64,000 bases of DNA from Chiridota heheva (Eukaryota > Echinodermata > Holothuroidea > Apodida > Chiridotidae), in contig JAIGNY010004098.1 in the NCBI GenBank assembly GCA_020152595.1, forward strand, positions 237,501-301,500. The letters are read 5' to 3'. The notes beneath the pieces are model-generated. The model was not told the DNA's origin and ran no database searches. It worked only from the letters and a program-made list of their open reading frames with translations. The position numbers and the translations under genes are program-made. Shown here piece by piece: positions 8,552 to 20,500 of the stretch (position 1 is its first letter; every line of letters starts with the position of its first letter).

Positions 8552-11500
8552 GTGAGTGAACATTGTGCTTGAGTCTTGGGTCCAGATCATTGGGTGAGTG
8601 AACATTGTGCCTTAGTCTTGGGTCCAGATTATCGGGTGAGTGAACATTGTGCTTTAGTCTTGGGTCCAGATCATCAGGTGAGTGAACATTGTGCTTTAGT
8701 CTTGGGTCCAGATCATCGGGTGAGTGAACATTGTGCCTTAGTCTTGGGTTTAGATCATCGGGTGAGTGAACATTGTGCTTTAGTCTTGGGTCCAGATCAT
8801 CGGGTGAGTGAACATTGTGCTCTAGTTTTGGGTCCAGATCATCGGGTGAGTGAACATTGTGCTTTAGTCTTGGGTCCAGATCATCGGGTGAGTGAACATT
8901 GTGCCTTAGTCTTGGGTTTAGATCATCGGGTGAGTGAACATTGTGCTTTAGTCTTGGGTCCAGATCATCAGGTGAGTGAACATTGTGCTTTAGTCTTGGG
9001 TCCAGATTATCGGGTGAGTGAACATTGTGTCTCTTACACCATAAGCTTTTTATTGCCTGATTGTTTTGTGGTGTCTGTGTCGTGTAGTATGTTCTGAACC
9101 TTGAATTCTGTAGTTTCTTTGAAGAATATTAAATACAAAACACTCAGAAAAAAAAAAAAAATATATATGTAGGAGTGAAGGTGTAAATCCCCTCTTGAAA
9201 GGTGCTTTGTACAAACTGGTAACAGCCAATGACTCTGCTAGTTCATTACATCCCTGTCAACACTGGCACTCATTTTACAGCTAAGTAGAAATATGGAGGT
9301 AGAATGAGACCCCCATGGCATGGTAGAAAGTTGAAGGAAATAGAATGGAATGCAGGCCCAGGATTGTGGATGAATAAGCATTCGCAAGCTCAGAAATATA
9401 TTTATGACATTAGACATTGACCACAGGGTTACGGTCATTGCTGTTAAAAACTGCAATTTCAAGATCAGTGGTAATTAATGCAAGTTCATCTTAAAAGGGG
9501 AAAAAACAGCACAAAATGGTAAAGAAAGCTTATCCACAATTTACAAGTTTTAAAGAAGAAAAAAAATGATAATTGGGGAAAAAAGATTTTAATTGGTGAA
9601 AAATGTATTTCTTTTGAATAAAATAGGTAAGAGTACGGTGCGAATTCACTTTCTTACCGGAGACATTTTGCCCAGTCATTTTCATTCAAACTTGTGACTG
9701 CTTGAAAAAGAACAAGACATCAGTATAGATTTTTGGATAGTTCTGTTCTTTTTTAATATTGACCACATACCAGATATTTCTGACTGATCTAATCCTATAA
9801 TGCAGATGTTATTTCTATTTATTGTCCCAGGTCACCAGCTTTTGAACCGCAGATGGAGCAAGCTGAACGATGTACCCAAAAGGAGATCACAAGACGCCCT
9901 TCCATTCTCACTCATGTGCTACAACGTACTCGCTCAAAACCTTCTCAGGGATAACATGTTTTTATATAGAAACTGTGATCATCGTTTTCTTGAGTGGGGA
10001 TATAGAAGGTCTAACCTTATCAATGAAATTCTAGGTAGTAAATCTGATGTAAGTATTGCTTTTTAAGTTTTCATTCTTTGTTTTTAAAAAGTTTGCAATA
10101 ATGCAGAAGATAGAAGGACATAATAGTTGATGAATGGATGCATTATTAGCTGTCTGCTGCCTTTCAGGTCAGCCATGACAGGTGTGTTAAACATTGCATT
10201 CTTGTTTGAAGCGGATTTCTTTATGCTACTGACTATTGAATGTGAAGCATGTAATTGGAACATTTCGGTAATTACATCATGAGGGCTCCTTATCCAAGGT
10301 GGCTTCTATTCATGCTGATGTGCAGTCAAAGCCATGGATGCTGGTGTGCAGTCAAAGCCATGGATGCCCATATGCAGTCAAGGCCATGGATGCTCATATG
10401 CAGTCAAGGCCATGGATGCTCATATACAGTCAAGGCCATGGATGCTCATGTGCAGTCAAGGCCATGGATGCTCATATACAGTCAAGGCCATGGATGCCCA
10501 TATGCAGTCAAGGCCATGGATGCTCTTGTGAAGTCAAGGCCATGAATGCTCATATGCAATTAAGGCCATGGATGTCATATGCAATTAAGGCCATGGATGC
10601 TCATATGCGATCAAGGCCATGAATGCTCATATGCGATCAAGGCCATGAATGCTCATATGCAATTAAGGCCATGGATGCTCATATGCAGTCAAGGCCATGG
10701 ATGCTCATATGCAGTCAAGGCCATGGATGCTCATATACAGTCAAGGCCATGGATGCTCATGTGCAGTCAAGGCCATGGATGCTCATATACAGTCAAGGCC
10801 ATGGATGCCCATATGCAGTCAAGGCCATGGATGCTCTTGTGAAGTCAAGGCCATGAATGCTCATATGCAATTAAGGCCATGGATGTCATATGCAATTAAG
10901 GCCATGGATGTCATATGCAATTAAGGCCATGGATGCTCATATGCGATCAAGGCCATGAATGCTCATATGCGATCAAGGCCATGAATGCTCATATGCAATT
11001 AAGGCCATGGATGCTCATATGCAGTCAAGGCCATGGATGCTCATATGCAGTCAAGGCCATGGATGCTCATGTGCAGTCAAGGCCATGGATGCTCACGTGT
11101 AGTCAAGGCCATGGATGCTCATGTGTAGTCAAGGCCATGGATGCTCATATGCAGTCAAGGCTATGGATGCTCATATGAAGTCAAGGCCATGGATGCTCAT
11201 GTGCAGTCAAGGCCATGGATGCTCATGTGTAGTCAAGGCCATGGATGCTCATGTGTAGTCAAGGCCATGGATGCTCATATGCAGTCAAGGCTATGGATGC
11301 TCATATGCAGTCAAGGCCATGTATGCTCATGTGCAGTCAAGGCCATGGATGCTCATATGCAGTCAAGGCCATGGATGCTCTTGTGAAGTCAAGGCCATGA
11401 ATGCTCATATGCGATCAAGGCCATGAATGCTCATATGCGATCAAGGCCATGGATGCTCATATGCAGTCAAGGCCATGGATGCCCATATGCAGTCAAGGCC

Positions 11501-14500
11501 ATGGATGCTCATGTGCAGTCAAGGCCATGGATGCCCATATGCAGTCAAGGCCATGGATGCTCATATGCAGTCAAGGCCATGGATGCTCTTGTGAAGTCAA
11601 GGCCATGAATGCTCATATGCGATCAAGGCCATGGATGCCCATATGCAGTCAAGGCCATGGATGCCCATATGCAGTCAAGGCCATGGATGCCCATATGCAG
11701 TCAAGGCCATGGATGCTCATGTGCAGTCAAGGCCATGGATGCCCATATGCAGTCAAGGCCATGGATGCTCATATGCAGTCAAGGCCATGGATGCTCATGT
11801 GCAGTCAAGGCCATGGATGCTCATATGCAGTCAAGGCCATGGATGCCCATATGCAGTCAAGGCCATGGATGCTCATGTGCAGTCAAGGCCATGGATGCTC
11901 ATGTGCAGTCAAGGCCATGGATGCCCATATGCAGTCAAGGCCATGGATGCTCTTGTGAAGTCAAGGCCATGAATGCTCATATGCGATCAAGGCCATGAAT
12001 GCTCATATGCGATCAAGGCCATGGATGCTCATATGCAGTCAAGGCCATGGATGCTCATATGCAGTCAAGGCCATAGTGCTCATGTGCAGTAAAGGCCATG
12101 GATGCTCATATACCTGGTCTGCCCCTTGTCAATAAACTCTCAGTTAACCTGGTCTTCCCCTTGTCAATGAACTCTCAGTTAACCTGGTCTACCTCTTGCC
12201 AGTGAAATCTTATTCAAACAGGTCAACCCCTTGTCAGTGAACTCTCAGTTAACCCAATCTACCTCTTGTCAGTGAACTCTCGATTAAGCTGGTCTTCCCC
12301 TTGTCAATGAAGTCTCAGTTAACCTGGTCTACCTCTTTGCCAGTGAAATCTTATTCAAACAGGTCTACCCCTTGTCAATGAACTCTCAGTTAAGCTTGTC
12401 TGCCCCTTGTCAATGAACTCTCAGTTAACCTGGTCTACCCCTTGTCAATGAACTCTCAGTTAACCTGGTCTACCCCTTGTCAGTGAACTCTCGGTTAACC
12501 TGGTCTACCCCTTTGTCAATGAGCTCTCGGTTAACTCGGTCTACCCCTTGTCAATGAGCTATCGGTTAACCCGGTGCTCCCTTTGTCAATGAACTCTTGG
12601 TTAACCTAGACTACCCATTGTCAATGAGCCTTCGGTTAACCCAGTCTACCCCTTGTCAATGAACTCTCAGTTAACCTGGTCAACCCATTGTCAGTATACT
12701 CTCAGTTTACCTGGTCTTCCCTTTGTCAGCAAACTCTCAGTTAAGTTGGTCTACCCCGTGTCAATGAACTCTCAGTTAACCCAGTCTACCCCTTGTCAAT
12801 GAACACTCAGTTAACCCGGTCTAGCCCTTGTCAATGAACTCTCATTTAACCTGGTCTTCCCTTTGTCATTGAACTCTCAGTTAAGCTGGTGTACCCCTTG
12901 TTAGTGAACTCTCAGTTAATCTACAGTAGTCTACCCCTTGTCAATGAGCTCTCAGTTAACCGGGTCTACCCCTTGTCAGTAAACTCTCAGCTAATCTGGT
13001 CCACCTAATGTCAGTTAACTCTCAGTTAACCTTGTCTACCCCTTGTCAATGAACTCTGAATTAAACTGGTCTACCCCTTGTCAATGAAGTCTCAGATAAC
13101 CTGGTCTACCCCTTGTCAGATAACTCTCAGTTAACCTAGCTGGTCTAGTCCTTGTCAATGAACTCTTAGTTAACCTGATCTACCCCTTGTCAATGAACTC
13201 TCAGTTAACCCGTTGTACCCCTTCGTAGTTACCCTGGTCTACCCCTTGTCAGTGATCTCTCAATTAAGCTGATCTACCCCTTGTCATTGAACTCCCAGTT
13301 AACCTAGCTGGACTGCCTCTTGTCAATGAACTCTCAGTTAACCTGATCTACCCCCTGTCAGTGAACTCTCAGTTAATCTGGTCTTGTCAGGGAAATCATG
13401 GTTAACTTGGTCTACTCCTTGCTTGTCAGTGAACTCTCAGTTATCTGGTCTACACCTTGTCAATGAGCTCTCTGTTAACCTGGTCTACCCCTTGTCAATG
13501 AGCTATCGGTTAACCCGATGCACCCCTTGTCAATGAACTTTCAGTTAGCCCGGTCTACCTCTTTTCAATAAATTCTCAATAAACCCGGTCTAGCTTTTGT
13601 CAATGAACTCTCAGTTTACCCAGTCTAGTCCTTGTCAATGAATTCTCAGTTGGACTGGTCTACCCCTTGTTAATGAACTCTCAGTTGATCTACAGTAGTC
13701 TACTTCTTGGCAATGAGCTCTCAGCTAACCCGGTCTACCCCTTGTCAGTTAACTCTCAGCTAACCTGGTCTACCACTTGTCAGTTAACTCTCAGCTAACC
13801 TGGTCTACCCCTTGTCAGTTAAGTCTCAGCTAACCTGGTCTACCACTTGTGAATGAACTCTGAATTCAGCTGGTCTACCTAATGTCAATGAACTCTCAGA
13901 TAAGCTGTTCTACCCCTTGTCAGAGAACTTTCAGTTAACCTAGCTGGTCTACTCCTTGTCAATGAACTAGTTAACCTGATATACCCCTTGTCAATGAACT
14001 CTCAGTTAACCCAGTCTACTCTTTCTTACTTAACCCGGTCTACCCCTTGTCAGTGAACTCTCAATTAAGCTGGTCTACCCCTTGTCAATGAACTCTCAGT
14101 TAACCTGGTCTACCCCTTGTCAGTGAACTTTCAGTTAACCTAGCTGGTCTACCCCTTGTCAGTGAACTCTCAGTTAACCTGATATACCCCTTGTCAATGA
14201 ACTTTCAGTTAACCGGGTCTACTCTTTCTCAGTTAACCCGGTCTACCCCTTGTCAGTGAACTCTCGATTAACCTGGTGTACTCCTAGTCAGTGAACTCTC
14301 AGTTAACCTGGTCTACCCCTTGTCAGTGAACTTTCAGTTAACCTAGCTGGTCTACTCCTTGTCAATAAACTCTCAGTTAACCTGATATACCCCTTGTCAA
14401 TGAACTACAGTATCACTTAACCTTTCCTACCCCTTGTCAGTGAACTGAACTCTCGCTTAACCGTGCCTACACCTTGTCAGTGAACTCTCAGTTAATCTGG

Positions 14501-17500
14501 TCTACCTCTTGTCAGTGATCTCTCGGTTAACCTGGTCTACCCCTTGTCAGTGAACTCTTGATTAAGCTGGTCTACCCTTTGTTAGTGAACTCACGGTTAA
14601 GCTGGTCTACCCCTTGTCAGTAAACTCACGGTTAACCTGATGTACCCCTCGTCAGTGAACTCTTAGTTAACCTGGTGTACCCTTTGTCAGTGAACTCTCC
14701 GTTAACCTGGTCTACTCTTTGCTTGTCTGTGGACTCAGTTAACATGGTCTACCCCTTGTTAGTGAACTCTCAGTTAACCTGGTCTACCCCTTGTTAGTGA
14801 ACTCTTGGTTAAGCTGGTCTACCCCTTGTCAGTGTTGTTTTCTAATACGTACATACATACATACATATATATATATATATAGGCTCTTATATCGCACCAT
14901 TCCATTTAGACCATAGCACCTCCACCTCTGGCTGCCAATGAATCGGCACACATGAACTTTGACTTGACTGGGCCAGGATTGGAAGTTAATGAACACAACA
15001 TTTTCATGCTTTTCTCGAATAGTGTTTAGAGAATCCAGCAAGGGGTGACTGTTCTGCGGTCGGGACTGACATCGTAACGTCCCCTCCGAAGGACGATTGT
15101 TATCGCTTCCTACACACTTGTTGTTAGGGGCACCCTTGACTTACTTTGAAAGCATTAACTAATATTACAAGGCTTACACAAACAGCAATCTCTTTTTGTT
15201 TGTTGAAAGAACTAAGATTTTTTCAACCCTAAATCATACTTAATGCACATATGTTTGCTGTTTATAGATCGTGTGTCTTCAGGAGGTGCAGAAGCAGCAC
15301 TTTGAGGAATTCTTCATGCCCCAGATGAATAAGAAAGGTTGGTAAGCATTATTAAGCTTGATTTGATGTGTCACCAACAGAAATTACAACAATTGGAAAG
15401 AAAAGTGCAGGAAATCTTATGAAATGAAGAGAAAGGAAATGAAACATTTGTTTGTTTTTAATTTTTACAAGTGATCATGCCAAAGATATGAGGGATTACT
15501 TGCACTTTGTAAGGGTTGTGGGCGGGCAAGAGACAACATTAGCTAAAATGGTTTTAAAACTATTATATAGCTAAAATTGAAATCAGTTTAGAGTTGACCA
15601 TTTTACAATACCCGTTAATCAACATTTAGCTTTGATGTTTGATGTTCTTTAATTCATCAATAGCTGAACTTGGAGTGTTGGGTTACATAAAGACCTGCAA
15701 ACAGTGGCGTAGCCAGGATTTTCATATTGGAGGTGGGGAGGACACGATATTTAGTGGAAGTGAAGGTGTCACTTCGACTTGTCGGCATGGGGTAAGGGGC
15801 AAAGCCCTGGAAGCTCTTGTAAAATTGACATTTCAAGTGCAAAAAAGTATATCACAATGCATAGTAAAAAGGTGTATTATACAAGTCAAAATTCATGTCA
15901 AAGAGACCTATAGTACACCATATACAAAACACAAAATCATAAAAACGCATCATGTGGAAATATGTTTTATTGTTTACGTTTGTACATGGTTATAAGTTTA
16001 TCGTCACTCTTTGAAAAATATGGGTTGTCTAAAAGAAAGGTTTTCAATGATTTACTACAAACTTGTGTAATGTCAAATTTTAAAATGAGCTTGTTCTGTA
16101 TCACATGCACTCCGACACCCACGTCCCCCCTCTCTCTCTCTCCCCTCTCTCTGTGTGTCTTAGTTCATGTATTTAAATACAAAATCGCACATATGTTTAA
16201 TATGAAATTCCTGAAGAACCTTTTTCTGAAAAAGTGCCCTTTCGAAATTAAAAACATAATAAGCATCTTTAACCCTTACTCTACCATGTGGCGATAGTAT
16301 CGCTGTTTTTAAATCACCTTTTTAAAAAAAAAAAATCGGGACTTTACCACAGTTCTATAGGAGTAATCTTGGTATCATTTTAAAGTACTCAGATATTTCT
16401 TTCACAAAATATTTTTTTTTCATAGGGGTCAAGAATTTTGAGCAAAAGTACAGCGAAAAGGGGTAAAAGTCAAAAATTGCAAAAAAATATACAAAAAATG
16501 TTTCATTTCCTTTCAAATCTTACAACAACTTCAAGATCACATTTTTGCTTCAAAATCAAACACGCAAGTCCTGAGACATGATAGTATTGGTTAATCCCTA
16601 TGTGCAATCTTTTGTTCTGGAGAAGTTTTTTCAAAATTTGATGAATTTCTGCCATTTTTGACCCGTTTTTTTCTTCAAAAAATTGTGTACCCAAACCGTA
16701 CATCGCACATGCTTCATTAAACTGCATCGAAAGCGCTTGAAATCGCACATGCTTCATTAAATCGCATTTAAAACACTTGAAATTTCCTTTCATTTGATAT
16801 ACAAATAAAGGCATACTCCCTCTATGTAGAACCTGTCCTATAAGAAATATATTACACCTCTCCAGTTGCACGTGAGCGCTCCGGGTTTGAGTCTCACTGT
16901 GACCACATGCGTAATTATTCTGCTGCAGCTTTCAGGGGTCGTTTGACTTTTATTATTTTTTTTTTATGTGTTTTTATCTTTCCTTTCTTTCAAAAAATTG
17001 TGGATTAGTTTCATTGGAAAGGAAATTTCACAAAGAATCTAAACATGTAACACAAATCTCTGTTTTTAATACTGACAAGAAGTTATACTTCTGCAAACAT
17101 TGACCATTTGTTGACCAAATTTAGCTGAAAATTGCTTAATTTGCATATTTTTGTCCAATAATTCCTAAATTGGTTTTAATTACTCAAAAGATAAATATCT
17201 GAGCCTCTATTTCAACCAAACTTGTAACGAAAGAAAAAGAAAGAAAAGTTGTCAAAAATGCATATGAAAAATAAGTTATGAAAATTGGGTCCTTTTTTCA
17301 AAGCCCTGGTAGAGTCAGGGTTAATGTCAAAGCTTCTTAAACTGACGGCACTAATCTGAACCAACGCACCAATCTGAACCGATGGCACCTATCTAAACTG
17401 ATGGATTAAAATCTGAACTGATGGATTACAATCTGAATTGATGGATTAAAATCTAAATCGATGGATTAAAATCTAAAGCCACGGATTAAAATCTGAACCC

Positions 17501-20500
17501 AGGGATTAAATTCTAAACCCACGGATTAAAATCTGAACCCAGGGATTAAAATTTGAACCCACGGATTAAAATCTGAAGCCACAGATTAAAATCTGAATCG
17601 AAGGATTAAAATCTGAACTCACGGATTAAGATCTGACGCCACGGAAAAAATCTGAACCGATAGATTAAAATCTGAACCCACGGATTAAAATCTGAATCCA
17701 TGGATTAGAATCTGAGCCACGGATTAAAATCTGAACAGTCAGAATAAAATATGAACTGTCAGATTAAGATCAGAACCCATGGATTACTGGACCCACGGAT
17801 TACAATCTGAACCGACGGATTAAAATTTGAACCGACGGATTGCGATCGAATAGACGGATTACAATCTAAACCCAAGGATTAAAAGCTGAACCCACGGATT
17901 AAAATCTGAACCTACGGATTAAAATCTGAACCCACAAATTAAAATCTGAAGCCACAAATTACAATCTGAACCCACGGATTAAAATCTGAACCCACGTATC
18001 AAAATCTGAACCCACGGAATAAAATCTGAACCCACGGATTAAGATCTGACCCCACGGTTTTAAATCTGAACCCACGGATTAAAATCTGAATCCACGGATT
18101 AAAATCTGAACCCACGGATTAAAATCTGAACCCACCGATTAGAAATTAAACCCACCGATTAAAATCTGAACCTACGGAATAAATTCTGAACCCACGGATT
18201 AAAATCTGAACCGTCGGATTAAAATATGAACCGACGGATTAAAGTATCAACCGACAGATTAAAATATGAACCGACAGATTAAAATATTGGAGGGCTATCA
18301 CTTATCCCCCTCCCCCTTCCCCTTTTCCCTCTGGCTATTCCACTCCCTGCCTTAATTATTTAAGTCGACTGCTAATTTGCATAGAGTTGTATAGGAACTG
18401 ACTTTTACTGATGTATGAGTACAAACAAACAAACATAGTATGTAATTTACATTTTAAAAGTGACATAGACCATTGGTTAGTCTTTTCATTCATCCAAGTA
18501 CGCAATTAACTTCTACCAATATGCTACAGGTGGCCAGTTATTTGATTTAATCAGGAATTTTTTGCATTCATTCAACAATGACATGTACTTCTTAGATTAA
18601 TTTCAGAAGTATTCATTGCGCTGTTAGAATTGGCACTTGGAATTTAAAACTTTAATATCCGAATCTAAAGCCATACTCTACCATGCGGCGATATTATCAC
18701 CATTTTGGGTGCCCCATCTTTGAACCCAACCTCCCAGGCCCATTTTCCAAAAAGTGCTGGTAGAGTAAAGGTTAATCAACCCGCGACAAGTGTGCCAACT
18801 CAAACATATATGCAGCATGGTCCCGGTGGGCAGCCCACTGGGTCACTGAAGTGGAGCAAAGCTGACTCTGCTGCTCAGAAGACAGAGGACCCTTTAATAA
18901 TCAGCCTGTGCTTAAGAGTAAGGGTTTAAGAACGACATGTAAGATGGTAATTACATATGTGAGGGATGGCATTGGGGAGGAGGGATCAGGGAAAAAGGAA
19001 TAGATGGCATAAGGGAGGGAGAGATTGGGAGGGAGGGATGGGTGGTATGGGTGAGGGCTGGGTGGATTCATTGGGGATGGAGATATGGGGTGGCATTAGG
19101 GAAGAGAGGGATGGATGGCATTGGTGAGGGATGAATGGCATCGTGGAGGGAGGGATGGATGGTTGGCATCGGGGAGGGAAGGAAGGATGTTATCAGGGAT
19201 GAACCAATGGAAGGGGGAGGGGGATAGATGACTTTCAGGTGAAATTCATCAAACTATTGACATTTCATACTTTGCTACAGTAATTGCAGTGCCTATTAGA
19301 TGTATGTCATCATTTGAAAAATAAGCATGTAAAAGTGAATAAATGAGATATCGTGTTTAGGTTTCTGATGCTGATAGCATCGGAACCAAAAATGAAAACA
19401 AAGAATTAGATACTGTAAGGGGACTTCCCTAAAGCTTAGCTTGTTATCAAAATTTCTCTCACTGGAAGTTACGGGATAAGTAACTGCTTAAGGATTCAAG
19501 TAGCACACTACCCCTGCAGCTTCGAATAGTTGAGCGTGCTTTCATTCAGACAACTTTAATTTAATGCGGTGTACATCTAGAATGATGCTTTTTACAGAAG
19601 CATCAATTTTCTGAATATAAGTGAATTGAGATTTGTCTTTTCTCCTGCAATCTAAGGTTGACATGCTAGACTACTGATTGAAACCTATTAAGTTTGTACT
19701 CAAGAGTATGACTATTCACAGGTTGTGAAAAAAGGAAACGTTGATTTTTGGTGCAAATGCGAAGCATAATGTAAACCTATGTAATGGCGATTCCGTCCGT
19801 CTGGCCTTCCACAGTTTTTCGTGAGATTTCCTCAAAAATGTTAAAGTTTTTTGTGAATTCCTCGGAAAATGTTAGTTTTTTCAGAGTTCCTCAAAAAAAG
19901 TCAGTTTCTTCAAATATCCTAATGGAAGGTTGGAATTTCCTTACAAAAATGTTACAAAGTTTTCCAGAGACACTTAAGACAAGATTGAAGACTAGTTTCC
20001 TTAAAGAATCTACAAAACATTTAATATTTCCTTAGAAGATGTTTGTAAAATGATATAATTTTTCAGTATTCTTCAGAGCTCCTCAAGCCATTCTCTCATA
20101 GCACTGGATATTTAAATCCTTAAAATTCTTCAAAATATCTCAGCATCAGTGGTTGGTTGTATCAGGCTTGATTATTAAACTCCTCCTATTATTGTGGTTA
20201 TTAGAATAAAGTTGCTACACTATATGAATTGACCAGACTTTTTTACTTAGTATGCTCAATCAGGGAGTGTGACAGGATTAACTGCATATGGACATAGGGA
20301 GGGATACCATGTGGGACATGAATGGGGGGGACATATGATATAATATATACCATGTGGTATACACCAAGGGCTATGTCAGGCATAATTATTTGACTCCACT
20401 TTTTTTCTTCTTTTTTAACAGTTCATTTGCATACAAGTTATTATATGAATTGACACTTTCATACATAGTATGCTCAATCAGGGACTGATAGCTAGGATGG

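Noticed and set aside
8576..9097. 173-codon frame of 14-residue repeats as an alternative ANGEL exon
   Set aside because: It is in a different frame from exon 1 and consists only of the 42-bp array. Exon 1 joins to exon 2 in phase at 8551.
10255..11998. Many open frames with MDAHMQSRPWM-like repeats
   Set aside because: The 26-bp unit is open in all frames and the region lies in an ANGEL intron, so these are repeat artefacts.
16503..16871. 122-codon minus-strand frame as a transposase remnant
   Set aside because: No DDD/DDE-type motif or similarity to piggyBac transposase could be recognised.
16860..16920. tRNA-like B-box (GGGTTTGAGTCTCACTG)
   Set aside because: No matching A-box, no cloverleaf, and it lies inside the piggyBac-like element.
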